A stretch of DNA of 64,000 bases from Bacillus methanolicus (GTDB lineage Bacteria > Bacillota > Bacilli > Bacillales > Cytobacillaceae). The stretch is from NCBI RefSeq assembly GCF_008764295.1, contig NZ_VTQX01000002.1, positions 124,001 to 188,000 on the forward strand, given 5' to 3'. The notes under the pieces were generated by a model. That model was given only the letters and a program-made list of their open reading frames with translations, ran no database searches and had not been told where the DNA came from. A program made the position numbers and the translations under genes. Shown in pieces: positions 54,844 through 64,000 of the stretch; within the stretch, counting starts at the first letter, position 1, and every line of letters begins with the position of its first letter.

Positions 54844-56084
54844 ATGACCCTTTATTTATGGATCATTTTTATTGGAATTTTCCTCCTAACTGCATTTCCA
54901 TTACTTTCAGCTAAAAAAAGGAGTAGATGGAATATCATCCAGACGATTATTGTCACGCTTTCTATCATCATTGCCATTGTTGCAATTGAAATTTTTTACA
55001 CCCCACCAATAATGCCGATCGTTTTCATTATGATCGTAACCATTCTTGCTGACAAATCCACCTACACAAAAACGGGATTAATTATTACTGGAATGGGCTG
55101 TACTCATTCTTTCTGTTTTGGCTTATTACTTATTTCACGATGATCCAGATTATGTCCAAAACTATATTGATAAGAATCCAGACTTAGCCTCCATGCACTT
55201 AAGTGTAGATGGAGAAAATTTGATATGTAAACAAGGTGAAGTAAAAGGTCCTCTTGCCAGTGTGGTGAAGACAATCATTGCTATTGAATTTGCCAATCAA
55301 GTAGTGGAAGGAAAAATCGACCCTGACGAACAAATTCCATTAGTAGAATTAGAAAAGTTTTACCTTGTCAACACAGATGGGGGAGCTCATCCAAATTGGC
55401 TTAAAGAAATGAAAGATGGAGACCAGATCAAAAATGATGCAGTTTCTTTACAGGAAGTTGCAAAGGGAATGATTATGTTCAGCTCCAATACAAATACTGA
55501 TTTTTTACTCGATAAATTAGGTCCTGAATCAATTAATCATGTGATAGAATCTTTAGGTCTAGAAAATCACGCTCCAGTTTATCCACTAGTTTCATCATTA
55601 TTAGTTTCTACTTATCTAAATGAGGATAAAAAATCGAGTACCAGCCAATTGCTAGACAGATTACAATCCTTGTCACTTGAAGATTATAGAGAGCTCTCTT
55701 GGGGGATTCACCATTTGTTAAAACATAGAAAAGCCGATTTTTTCAACGGCTCTGTTTCAATTCCTATCGATTTACAGAAAATATGGTCTGACCGTCTACT
55801 AATGCAACGGTAGAAGACTATGGCAAGGTTATGAGCGCCAGTTCCAATGATACCCCCACGTTCCCAGGCGGTGAAGACATCCTCCGCAATATTATGGAAT
55901 GCCCATGAAAGTGAATGTCTCAAATCAGGAAATATATGCACATCTTGGAATGAAGGGTGGTTCTACCGCTTTTGTCGTAAACCAAGCTTTATATGTTGAA
56001 AACCATGATGGAAGAAAAATGGAGTTGATCATTTTCACTGAAGGATTTCCATTATTGAGCAAATCAAAATGGAAAAAAACATGA
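54844..56084 (+). pseudogene. Membrane-anchored serine hydrolase (class A beta-lactamase-like), three frameshifts
   Basis: A former gene of about 412 codons behind AGAAAGGA. N-terminal spans (YLWIIFIGIFLLTAFPLL, IIQTIIVTLSIIIAIVA) lead to a third that is broken near 55092 (one extra A: IITG then WAVLILSVLAYYLFHDD). The hydrolase domain has SxxK in LASVVKTIIAIEF and SNTNTDFLL. Frame is lost again near 55796 (SDR then STNATVEDYGKVM) and near 55902 (MEW then PMKVNVSNQEIYAHLGMKGG), where MKGGSTAF is the KTG-like motif. Three independent single-base shifts make decay more likely than sequencing error. Target unknown. Confidence 0.85.
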
Positions 56085-56231
56085 ATTCATTCTTAAAAAA
56101 GGTTCTCACCGAACACTCTTAATATTATAAAAATTATGAAATACAATTACGAGGTTGTCAGCAGCAGTATTCTATGGTGAGAAATGATGAAATGAATTTC
56201 AACTTAGCGATTAAGTCTATTCATATGTAAA

Positions 56232-56279
56232 TAAGCCTGTAGACAAGTCCCACTTACTTCGAACTCATCTACAGGCTTA
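56232..56279 (-). terminator. coaE terminator
   Basis: Perfect 12-bp stem TAAGCCTGTAGA / TCTACAGGCTTA with a 24-base loop, just after coaE on the minus strand. Confidence 0.75.
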
Positions 56280-56295
56280 AGGCATGTAAAAAGCT

Positions 56296-56904
56296 TTACA
56301 TTTTCATGTCGAGCCCCCATTGTTCCAAAATCGCAGTTAATTGCTTTTTTGTCTCCTCAATCGTTCCATTGTTGTCAATGATGGCATCACTTAATTTGAT
56401 TTTATCTTTTAAAGGCATTTGCGATTGTATTCGGGCAAGAGCCTCTTCGGCAGTGAATTGGTTGCGTGCCATCAATCTTTTTAATTGTACTTCTTCATTC
56501 ACGAAAACAAGCAATGTTTTGTCGACCAAATGGGTTAATTTACTTTCAAATAAAAGAGGGATGTCCAAAACGATCAGTTTTTCACCGGCATTCACAGCAT
56601 GCTCACGTTTTTCAATCATCCTTCTGCGAACATCTGGATGGACTATGCTGTTTAATTTCAACCTCTTTTCTTCATGATTGAAAATGATCGCGCCTAATTT
56701 CGCTCGATCTATTTCTTGGTTTGGCAGCAAAATATCTTGACCGAAGTAGGCAACAATTTCCTTGTAGGCTGGCTCCCCTGCTGCTACAGCCAAACGGGCC
56801 TCTAAATCCGCATCAATAATCGGCACTCCATGCTCCCTCAATATATTCGATACAGTGCTTTTCCCACTAGCGATTCCACCGGTTAATCCTACAACTATTG
56901 CCAT
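56296..56904 (-). CDS. coaE: Dephospho-CoA kinase
   Basis: Last step of CoA synthesis: phosphorylates dephospho-CoA. The 202-residue P-loop kinase starts AIVVGLTGGIASGKSTVS (Walker A), then IIDADLEARLAV, HPDVRRRM and LVLDIPLLFES, all typical. Usual length. It lies between gapB and ytaF as in B. subtilis. Confidence 0.96.
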   Translation of the reverse strand: MAIVVGLTGGIASGKSTVSNILREHGVPIIDADLEARLAVAAGEPAYKEIVAYFGQDILLPNQEIDRAKLGAIIFNHEEKRLKLNSIVHPDVRRRMIEKREHAVNAGEKLIVLDIPLLFESKLTHLVDKTLLVFVNEEVQLKRLMARNQFTAEEALARIQSQMPLKDKIKLSDAIIDNNGTIEETKKQLTAILEQWGLDMKM

Positions 56905-56956
56905 AATGATTCCTCACTTTATCTTTAACTGCTGCTCCTAGTACATCAATAGCCCA

Positions 56957-57589
56957 TTACAATTTCCAAATCCCAATAAAAATAAGTAGAATTCCAGGGA
57001 TAAACGAAAACTTTTGCAGAACAGTATTTCTCGAAAGCATAGCACCAATCTTCATCCCAACAGTTACAAATAGTGAACTCATCACAGCCACTGTAACCGC
57101 CAAGGCGAGAGGTGAATAGCCCAGCATAGCTGCCCCAATACCCGCCCCAAAAGCATCGAGAGAAAGAGCTAATCCGAGAACAAACGCTTCAATTCCAGTA
57201 ATCGTCCCTGAGCGATCAAAATCGGCAGACATCGGTTTCTTCAAAATGTTGATCACAAGCCCTAATGATTTAATTTCAAAATTAACAATCATTTTTTCAT
57301 GGGGGAGCGCCTCTTTCGCTTTCTCTGTTCGAAAAAATTGATACAAAATCCATCCACCTAATAAGACAAGAACAATTCCCCCAATCCTCTCAGCCATGTC
57401 AGGAGAAAGGAAGGTTTCAATTACTTTTCCCACTGCCATTGCCACAATTAATGTGATTGCGGAACAACATGCAATGACGATGATCGATTTAAAAGGGATT
57501 TTCATTTTTCGCAATCCATAAGTAAAACCGACGCTAAAACTATCTAAGCTTACCGCAAATGCGAGTAGAATAAGTGAAAATGTAAACAC
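56957..57589 (-). CDS. ytaF: Sporulation membrane protein YtaF (MntP-like)
   Basis: A 210-residue membrane protein with six spans in two halves. Each half starts with the MntP-type signature: FAVSLDSFSVGFTYGL (about 12-27) and LALSLDAFGAGIGAAM (about 138-155). A hydrophilic central loop (FRTEKAKEALPHEKM) separates them. Related MntP proteins export manganese. YtaF is named a sporulation membrane protein in B. subtilis; its substrate is not established. Confidence 0.88.
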   Translation of the reverse strand: MFTFSLILLAFAVSLDSFSVGFTYGLRKMKIPFKSIIVIACCSAITLIVAMAVGKVIETFLSPDMAERIGGIVLVLLGGWILYQFFRTEKAKEALPHEKMIVNFEIKSLGLVINILKKPMSADFDRSGTITGIEAFVLGLALSLDAFGAGIGAAMLGYSPLALAVTVAVMSSLFVTVGMKIGAMLSRNTVLQKFSFIPGILLIFIGIWKL

Positions 57590-57723
57590 TGGTATAAGCT
57601 CCTTCCCATCAAAAAGCTAAGATAGTATATGGAAGGAGCCATTCCAATGTTAATATTTAGATTCAGCGGATGTAAACAAAAGCCCGCAAATAAACGAGAA
57701 AGATAGCATAGTTAACAAAATTA

Positions 57724-58557
57724 TCATTTCTTTTTCTTTTGACATTGCGGACAGAAGACCGTTCCTCTGCCGCCAACAACAATTCTTTCTAACTCTTGCG
57801 AACAAACTTTACATTTCTCTCCTTTTCGGCCATAAACATATAATTCCAATTGAAACATGCCGATTTGGCCCTGCGTATTCACATAGGAGCGAACCGTACT
57901 TCCTCCTTTTTCAACAGCTTCCTCCAACGTTTTCACGATTTCAGCATGTAATTGAACAAGTTCTTTTTGCGATAAGGAATTAGCAGCCCTTTCAGGGTGA
58001 ATACCTGCTTTGAAGAGTGATTCATCTACATAAATATTCCCTAAGCCCACAACAAGCTTTTGATCAAGTAATACCGTTTTAATACTTCGGTTCGTTTTCG
58101 CCAACATCTCCTGCATACGAGAAACCGTAAATTGAGATGAGAAAGGCTCAGGACCAAGCTGCGATAACGGAAGCTCTTTAAGCTCTTCCCCTTTTTTAAA
58201 TAAATGCATCGTTCCAAATTTCCTCACATCCCGGTACCGTAATTGGGTGCCATCCGTAAAATAAAAGATAACATGTGTATGTTTATCAATTTCATCATCA
58301 GGAGTAAAAAGTCCGTATCTTCCTTCCATGCGCAAGTGGGAAACGAGTGCAAAGTCGGGTGTATAGATGAGCAAGAATTTTCCTCTGCGACCGATCTCCT
58401 CAATGGCCTGTCCAACAAGAGCGTCCTTAAACTGTTCAACCTCTACTGGTCTTTTTATCATTTTTGGCCAAGTTACAGAAACTCGTTTAATTACCTTTCC
58501 TATTACAAGCTGTTCGAGCGTTCTTCGAACCGTTTCAACCTCTGGTAATTCAGGCAT
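57724..58557 (-). CDS. mutM: Formamidopyrimidine-DNA glycosylase
   Basis: Removes 8-oxoguanine and ring-opened purines from DNA. 277 residues starting PELPEVETVRRTLE, with Pro2 as the catalytic nucleophile after Met removal. Glu3, Lys in FGTMHLFKKGEE, the H2TH region (LVVGLGNIYVDESLF) and a C-terminal zinc finger CKVCSQEL...CPQCQKKKK complete the family pattern. It lies 21 bp after polA and is surely part of the polA-mutM operon. Confidence 0.97.
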   Translation of the reverse strand: MPELPEVETVRRTLEQLVIGKVIKRVSVTWPKMIKRPVEVEQFKDALVGQAIEEIGRRGKFLLIYTPDFALVSHLRMEGRYGLFTPDDEIDKHTHVIFYFTDGTQLRYRDVRKFGTMHLFKKGEELKELPLSQLGPEPFSSQFTVSRMQEMLAKTNRSIKTVLLDQKLVVGLGNIYVDESLFKAGIHPERAANSLSQKELVQLHAEIVKTLEEAVEKGGSTVRSYVNTQGQIGMFQLELYVYGRKGEKCKVCSQELERIVVGGRGTVFCPQCQKKKK

Positions 58558-58578
58558 TCTCTCTCATCCTCTATTCAT

Positions 58579-61203
58579 TTATTTTGCATCAAACCAAGTA
58601 GGACCATAAGAAAAATCGACCTTAAGCGGAACTTTTAATTGTACCGCTTGCTCCATCACTTCTGGAACCATTTCTTTTAATATCTCGATTTCTTCCTTCG
58701 GTGCTTCAAAAATTAATTCATCGTGAACTTGGAGAAGGAGTCGCGTTTTTAAGCCTTCTTCATCCAACCGTGCAGCCATATCGATCATTGCTTTTTTAAT
58801 AATATCTGCCGCACTTCCTTGAATTGGTGTGTTCATTGCAGTTCTTTCAGCAAAACTGCGAATATTAAAATTCCGACTCGTAATCTCCGGTAAATATCTT
58901 CGGCGTTGAAGCAAGGTAGAAACAAACCCCTTTTGCTTTGCATCCTGTACGATTTCTTCCATGTAATTCTTAACACCAGGATAGCTCTCTAAATATTTCT
59001 CAATAAATTTCCCTGCTTCTTTTCTTGTAATATTCAAGCTTTGTGAAAGACCATAATCACTAATTCCGTAAACAATTCCAAAGTTAACGGCCTTGGCATG
59101 GCGACGCATATTGGCTGTTACCTCATCTTGTGAAACGTGAAACACTTCCATCGCTGTTTTCGTATGAATATCAAGACCTTCCTTGAAAGCTTCAATTAAC
59201 TTTGCATCATCCGCTATATGGGCTAATACACGCAATTCAATTTGAGAATAGTCTGCAGCAAAAATGACCCAATCCTGTTCAGACGGAATAAACGCCTGTC
59301 TAATTTTTCTTCCCTCTTCAAGACGAATAGGGATATTTTGCAAATTCGGATCAGTTGAGCTCAGTCTTCCCGTCTGTGTAAGTGCTTGATTATAGCGAGT
59401 ATGAACCTTATCATTCTCAGGATTAACAACCTTTAATAGTCCTTCAATATACGTTGATTGCAGCTTCCCAAGTTGTCGATAATGAAGGATCTCGCCGATA
59501 ATGTCATGTTCGTTCTCCAATTTTTCCAATACATCTGCAGAGGTCGAGTAACCTGTCTTCGTTTTCTTAATTGCTGGTAATTGTAATTTCTCAAATAAAA
59601 TAATTCCTAATTGCTTTGGTGAATTAATATTAAAAGCCTCGCCGGCAAGTTCAAATATTCTTTTCTCAATTTGAACCAATTGCCCATTGATATCCTCCCC
59701 CATATTGCGCAGACGCTGTAAATCGATCTTTATCCCGGTCGATTCCATATCCGCCAAAATAAGGGATAAAGGCATTTCTAGCTCAAAGAAGAGGTCAGAT
59801 TGCTCGTTTTCTTCTAGTTTTTCTTCCAAGATTGGCTTTAGCTCAAATAAGGCAATGGCTTTTCTCACTAAATGCTCTGCAAGAAGCTGCTCTTCTGGGA
59901 TCTTTCTCTTTGCCCCTTTTCCATAAAAAGCATCGTTCGATTCTACATTACGATAACCATATGAATGTGCAACAGAAGCAATGTCATCAATTGTTTCAGA
60001 CGGGTTTAATAAATAAGAAGCGATTAATAAATCAAATTCAACTCCTTTTAAATGAATATCATGATGCCTTAAAGAAACTTCAGAGCGTTTCGCATCATAG
60101 ACCCATTTTTTCTTTTTTTCATCCTCTGCCCATTTTTTAAAAGCATCGGACTTTAAAGCCAAATCTGCTGATAAAAAGTAGCTCCCCTCTTTATGAACGA
60201 TGGCAAAGCCTATAATGGGGGCATAATGATAATTATCCTCAAGAATTTCAACATAAAAGGCGGATTCGTCGGTAAAGAGCTCTGCCGTTACTTCCTGTAC
60301 GATTTTATATTCAATTTCCTCTAACGGCTTGCTCTCTTCAACTACGTCAAGCTTATTTAAAAGGGAATTAAAGCCTAATTCTTTAAAGAGTTTTACTACA
60401 TTTTCCGGCTCAAACGAATCATATTCAATCTCACTAAGTTCCACTTCAACAGGTGCATTTCGAATAATGGTTGCCAATTCCTTACTCATTAAAGCCTGTT
60501 CTTGAAATTCTGCAATTTTTTCCTGCAGTTTTTTTCCACTTACTTGTTCAATCGAATTCAACAAATTATCAACAGTCTGAAACTCCTTTAACAGCTTAAT
60601 CGCTGTCTTTTCTCCTACGCCAGGTATTCCAGGAATATTGTCTGAGCTATCTCCCATTAAGCCCTTCATATCAATAATTTGCTCTGGAGTCAGACCATAT
60701 TTCTCCATAATATGTTTCGGCGTATACTCTTCAATATCAGTGATCCCTTTGCGTGTGATCGCGACAGTCGTTTTTTCAGAACTTAGCTGGGTTAAATCCT
60801 TATCTCCAGAAATTACTTTCACATTAAAACCATCCTGTTCAGCTTTTAATGACAGGGTTCCAATAATATCATCTGCCTCAAAATTCTCCAGTTCATAACG
60901 TGGAATTCGATATGCATCCAACAATTCACGAATATATGGGAATTGCTCAGAGAGCTCCGGTGGTGTTTTTTGTCTCCCGCCTTTATATTCGCTGAATGTT
61001 TTATGTCTGAACGTTGTCTTTCCAGCATCGAAAGCAACCATAATATGGCTCGGCTTCTCTTCTTCCAAAATCTTCATCAGCATCATGGTAAAGCCGTAAA
61101 CAGCGTTTGTATGTATTCCTTTGTCATTGTTCAATAGGGGCAGTGCAAAAAAAGCACGATAAGCAATACTATTCCCATCAATTAAAACCAATTTTTTAGA
61201 CAT
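58579..61203 (-). CDS. polA: DNA polymerase I
   Basis: Gap-filling and primer-removing polymerase, 874 residues. The 5'-3' exonuclease domain (about 1-290) contains VAFDAGKTTFRH, ENFEADDIIGTL and GLMGDSSDNIPGIPGVGEKTA. The central 3'-5' exonuclease-like domain lacks the usual metal-binding D-x-E (AFYVEILEDNYH), as in other Bacillus Pol I. The polymerase domain has motif A AADYSQIELRVLAHIA (about 655), motif B RRHAKAVNFGIVYG and motif C LQVHDELIFEAP. Ends 20 bp before mutM. Confidence 0.97.
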   Translation of the reverse strand: MSKKLVLIDGNSIAYRAFFALPLLNNDKGIHTNAVYGFTMMLMKILEEEKPSHIMVAFDAGKTTFRHKTFSEYKGGRQKTPPELSEQFPYIRELLDAYRIPRYELENFEADDIIGTLSLKAEQDGFNVKVISGDKDLTQLSSEKTTVAITRKGITDIEEYTPKHIMEKYGLTPEQIIDMKGLMGDSSDNIPGIPGVGEKTAIKLLKEFQTVDNLLNSIEQVSGKKLQEKIAEFQEQALMSKELATIIRNAPVEVELSEIEYDSFEPENVVKLFKELGFNSLLNKLDVVEESKPLEEIEYKIVQEVTAELFTDESAFYVEILEDNYHYAPIIGFAIVHKEGSYFLSADLALKSDAFKKWAEDEKKKKWVYDAKRSEVSLRHHDIHLKGVEFDLLIASYLLNPSETIDDIASVAHSYGYRNVESNDAFYGKGAKRKIPEEQLLAEHLVRKAIALFELKPILEEKLEENEQSDLFFELEMPLSLILADMESTGIKIDLQRLRNMGEDINGQLVQIEKRIFELAGEAFNINSPKQLGIILFEKLQLPAIKKTKTGYSTSADVLEKLENEHDIIGEILHYRQLGKLQSTYIEGLLKVVNPENDKVHTRYNQALTQTGRLSSTDPNLQNIPIRLEEGRKIRQAFIPSEQDWVIFAADYSQIELRVLAHIADDAKLIEAFKEGLDIHTKTAMEVFHVSQDEVTANMRRHAKAVNFGIVYGISDYGLSQSLNITRKEAGKFIEKYLESYPGVKNYMEEIVQDAKQKGFVSTLLQRRRYLPEITSRNFNIRSFAERTAMNTPIQGSAADIIKKAMIDMAARLDEEGLKTRLLLQVHDELIFEAPKEEIEILKEMVPEVMEQAVQLKVPLKVDFSYGPTWFDAK

Positions 61204-61225
61204 CTATTCATACCTCACCTTTCAT

Positions 61226-61290
61226 AAAAAAAGCCGTTATTTTCTTCCTTATATTCTATCATGAGAATATAAAGAAGGAAAAATAACGGC
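61226..61290 (-). terminator. hflC terminator
   Basis: Very long hairpin: GCCGTTATTTT...ATATTCT pairs with AGAATAT...AAAATAACGGC (61233-61290), with a T run on the minus strand, between hflC and polA. Confidence 0.9.
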
Positions 61291-61296
61291 ATGATA

Positions 61297-62232
61297 TTAT
61301 TCAGTATATCCCATTAAAAGTCGTGCATACGGTGAATCAGACGGTAATACAATCACTGTTTGATCATTAATCGTTTTCTTATAGGATTCAAGAGTTCTAA
61401 ATAAAGAGTAGAATTCTGGGTCCTTTGAAAAAGCTGAATTATAGATTTTGGCTGCTTCTGCTTCCCCTTCTGCACGAATTTTCTCAGCTTCAGCCTGTGC
61501 TTTGGAAAGCATTTCACGAACGACTCGATCGGTTTCCGCTTCAATCTTGTTTTTGTCCGCATCCCCTCTAGATAAGTAATCTTGAGCAGTTGAATGACGT
61601 TCAGAAATCATTCTTGTAAAAACAGATTGCTCGTTTTCAACTGGTAAATCTGTTCGTTTAATACGGACATCTGTAACGACAATTCCATATTTATCATTTT
61701 CTAACAGTTCATTTACTTTTTCTGTAATTCGGTCATTTAATGAGCCACGAGATGATTTTTCATCATTGATAATTTCATCATAATTTAATTGCCCTAACTC
61801 GGTACGAACAACGGAATAAATAAACTCTTCCATACGTGATTCAGCATTGACAACTGTTCTCGCATTTGAAATCATCAATTTCGGATCCTCAATTCTCCAA
61901 ACAGCATAGTTGTCGATAATCATCCTCTTTTTATCCTTCGTATTAATCTCTGCTTCAGTCACGTCATAAGTCATTTGATATTTTGGCAGGGAAGTCACCG
62001 ATTGGATAAACGGAATTTTAAAAGAAATTCCAGGTGTTTCATCAATACGAACCACTTCTCCAAATTGGCGAACGACCTTGTATTCTCCTTCTTTTACCAC
62101 ATATACATTTGTCAAGACGAGAGCAAGAATCCCGATCACAACAACAGCAAAAATTCCTAGCTTAATGTAAGAGCGGCCATTAAAACCATTACCACCACGC
62201 TCGTTCATATCAATAACATTTTGATCACTCAT
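61297..62232 (-). CDS. hflC: SPFH protein HflC
   Basis: A 311-residue membrane-anchored SPFH/prohibitin-domain protein that pairs with HflK and, in E. coli, modulates the FtsH protease. One span at about 25-45 (LGIFAVVVIGILALVLTNVYVV), then the SPFH domain (EGEYKVVRQFGEVVRI ... DVRIKRTDLP) and a helical, Glu/Ala-rich tail (MLSKAQAEAEKIRAEGEAEA). Its ATG overlaps the hflK stop by one base. The pair lies between phoR and polA, unlike B. subtilis. Confidence 0.92.
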   Translation of the reverse strand: MSDQNVIDMNERGGNGFNGRSYIKLGIFAVVVIGILALVLTNVYVVKEGEYKVVRQFGEVVRIDETPGISFKIPFIQSVTSLPKYQMTYDVTEAEINTKDKKRMIIDNYAVWRIEDPKLMISNARTVVNAESRMEEFIYSVVRTELGQLNYDEIINDEKSSRGSLNDRITEKVNELLENDKYGIVVTDVRIKRTDLPVENEQSVFTRMISERHSTAQDYLSRGDADKNKIEAETDRVVREMLSKAQAEAEKIRAEGEAEAAKIYNSAFSKDPEFYSLFRTLESYKKTINDQTVIVLPSDSPYARLLMGYTE

Positions 62233-63206
62233 TATTGATTCCCACTCCCTTCTTCTTTTGTTTGTTCTTCTGCTTTCGGTTGATTATTTTCAAGTGGACG
62301 AATAGGGAAATACTTCATTGTGTTTCCATCATCATTCATAATGTAAATTTCGGTTCCTGGAAGAACTTGCTCTAACGTTTCTAATACTAAACGCTGCCTT
62401 GTGATTTCCGGATTATTCTTATATTCATTATATAATTCATTAAAGACAGCTACACTACCCCTAGCAGTTTCTATACGGGCAGCTTTCTCACCTTTCGCCC
62501 TAGAGCGGATCGCTTCAACTTCACCTTTTGCCTCGTTTTCCTTCTGATTTTTGTATTTATTTGCTTCGTTAATCTTTGTATTCATCGTTTCCCGGGCATC
62601 GGTCACCTGCGTAAATGCTTGACGAACTTCATCATTCGGAAGTTCTACATCCTGTAGTTTAACCCCAAGGACCGAAATTCCAATATCGTATTTCTCAACT
62701 AAAGTGACAAGCAGATCGCGAACTTCCGCCTCAATCTCTGCCTTTCCAGACGTTAACGCGTCATCAATTTCAGAGCTTCCGATAATGCTTCTTAATGAAG
62801 CAGACGTTGCATCCCGCAAAATCTCACGTGGATTATCTGCATTAAATAAATACTTGCCAGGATCAGTTATCTTCCATTGCACAACCAAGTCGGCAAGGAC
62901 GATATTTTCATCCCCAGTAATCATTTTTGTTTCATCTTCAAAATCTACAATCTCCCCGTCCTTCTCTTCAAAACCAAATTGAAGACTAAATGTTTCTTTT
63001 GATAGTTTTTCAACACTTTGAATTGGCCAAGGTAATTTAAAATTTAAACCAGGCTCTGTTATTCCTTCCTCTACTTTTCCAAAGGTCAAAATAACAGCTT
63101 GTTCTGATTCATCGACCGTATACCAGGTCGTAAACGCCACCACACTTAATACGGCTATAGCAATAACTAGCCCCACAATTGTATAAATTCGTTTTAAACT
63201 AATCAT
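62232..63206 (-). CDS. hflK: SPFH protein HflK
   Basis: A 324-residue partner of HflC. N-terminal anchor (about 7-27, IYTIVGLVIAIAVLSVVAFTTW), SPFH domain (ESEQAVILTFGKVEEGITEPGLNFKLPWPIQSV), then a charged helical part (NKYKNQKENEAKGEVEAIRSRAKGEK) and acidic C-terminus. I chose ATG 63206 (MISLKRIY) with AAAGGAG five bases upstream; a frame start 18 bases earlier contains that site. Translationally coupled to hflC. Confidence 0.92.
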   Translation of the reverse strand: MISLKRIYTIVGLVIAIAVLSVVAFTTWYTVDESEQAVILTFGKVEEGITEPGLNFKLPWPIQSVEKLSKETFSLQFGFEEKDGEIVDFEDETKMITGDENIVLADLVVQWKITDPGKYLFNADNPREILRDATSASLRSIIGSSEIDDALTSGKAEIEAEVRDLLVTLVEKYDIGISVLGVKLQDVELPNDEVRQAFTQVTDARETMNTKINEANKYKNQKENEAKGEVEAIRSRAKGEKAARIETARGSVAVFNELYNEYKNNPEITRQRLVLETLEQVLPGTEIYIMNDDGNTMKYFPIRPLENNQPKAEEQTKEEGSGNQ

Positions 63207-63365
63207 AAGTTCTCCTTTCCTCAAAACAAATTTCTCTATGCATTATTACGGTTAAGTGACAAAAAGGTTTCAATTATCTGACACAATAAATCTTTTACAG
63301 CTTTGACTTTGTTAAACAACATTGTTACATATCTTATGAAACCTAGGACTGATACACCTTTCAAA

Positions 63366-63406
63366 TAGAAAAAACAAGTGAAGAAAAAAACATTTATCTT
63401 CACTTG
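63366..63406 (-). terminator. phoR terminator
   Basis: CAAGTGAAG / CTTCACTTG stem (63375-63406) with T run on the minus strand, between phoR and hflK. Confidence 0.85.
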
Positions 63407-63443
63407 CTTTTTATAACAACTTATTGCTAGCCTATACTGCGCT

Positions 63444-64000
63444 TTATTTTTTCTCCTTTGGAAACGTTTTGTGTAATTCAATTGTGAATGTCGTTCCCTT
63501 ACCAAGATCACTTTCGACACTTATTTTTCCTTTATGCGCTTCTACCAGATGTTTCACAATAGCAAGACCTAATCCTGTCCCGCCAGAATTTCTGCTTCTC
63601 GCCTTATCAACTCGATAAAAACGTTCAAAAATTCGCGGAATTTCTTCCTTCGCTATGCCAATCCCTGTATCGGAAATGGAAACCGCAATGGTATTCTTTC
63701 CTTCTTTAATCGAAACCGTTACTCGACCACCTTGTAAACTATAAGCGATTGCATTGCTGATTAAATTAATGAATATTTGTTTTAATCGATAATAGTCGCC
63801 ATCGATCGTAATATTTTTTTGCAGTGGTTGTAGGATAATTTTTATCTCTTTTTCTTCTGCTTTTTGATTTACGATCGGCAGCATTTCCTCTAACAACTGA
63901 TTCATATTAACTTCGCGAATTGAGAGGGTGTATCCTTGCTGCTCGATTTTTGATAATTCTAACAGATCAAGGATTAACGATTGCAAGCGATCGCTTTCTT
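63444..64000 (-). CDS. phoR: Sensor kinase PhoR, C-terminal part (cut by window edge)
   Basis: The last 185 or so residues of a histidine kinase; the frame continues past 64000. Visible are the end of the dimerisation helix (SLILDLLELSKIEQ), the N box NLISNAIAYS, G1 SISDTGIGI, the F box IFERFYRVDKARSR and G2 GTGLGLAIVKHLVE. Position upstream of polA and these details identify PhoR, the phosphate-starvation sensor paired with PhoP, with good but not complete certainty. Confidence 0.85.
   Translation of the reverse strand, partial: ESDRLQSLILDLLELSKIEQQGYTLSIREVNMNQLLEEMLPIVNQKAEEKEIKIILQPLQKNITIDGDYYRLKQIFINLISNAIAYSLQGGRVTVSIKEGKNTIAVSISDTGIGIAKEEIPRIFERFYRVDKARSRNSGGTGLGLAIVKHLVEAHKGKISVESDLGKGTTFTIELHKTFPKEKK

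Overview
The window is chromosomal DNA of a low-GC, endospore-forming member of the Bacillaceae. Core genes follow the Bacillus subtilis order in several blocks: lcfA-yshE-mutS2-polX-yshB-zapA-rnhC-pheT-pheS-ysgA-sspI; ysdC-(ysdB)-(ysdA)-rplT-rpmI-infC-thrS-ytxC-dnaI-dnaB-nrdR-speD-gapB; and coaE-ytaF-mutM-polA-phoR. Spore genes (sspI, ytxC, ytaF), T-box leaders, an L20 leader and a textbook SigW promoter all fit this assignment. No rRNA, tRNA or CRISPR array was seen.

Layout. 0-16 kb: fatty acyl-CoA ligase, DNA repair and ribosome quality-control genes (mutS2, polX, rnhC), division factor zapA, and phenylalanyl-tRNA synthetase under a Phe T-box. 16-31 kb: a more variable stretch with a divergent citR/citA pair, assorted oxidoreductase, hydrolase and DinB genes, an AAA ATPase, a two-component system plus ABC transporter of the peptide-antibiotic detoxification type, and two broken genes. 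30-34 kb: ysdC, a dUTPase, SigW-driven ysdB and a TVP38 membrane protein. 43.7-56 kb: translation, replication-initiation and gluconeogenic genes with their leaders, then a decayed serine hydrolase. 56-64 kb: coaE, ytaF, mutM, polA, hflK-hflC and the 3' part of phoR.

The most notable structure is a 9.9 kb transposon (about 33678-43576) that splits ysdA (DUF1294). Both halves of ysdA are still present on the minus strand, and joining them across the element restores an 87-residue reading frame with no base lost. The element has 26-bp imperfect inverted ends. It carries an overlapping operon of three tyrosine recombinases and a TnpC-like coiled-coil protein (Tn554-like organisation), a cadC-cadA cadmium/zinc resistance pair, and an intact DUF1294 gene of its own. 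It thus breaks a DUF1294 gene while carrying another copy, which suggests compensation for the host gene it disrupts.

Other unexplained structure: two intergenic arrays, 43 kb apart, each with six TTCCGGAA-like palindromes spaced 20-21 bp (two helical turns); two intergenic elements of about 165 bp with several hairpins inside outer pairing arms and sharing a sequence block; and a 24-residue hydrophobic ORF just after yshE.
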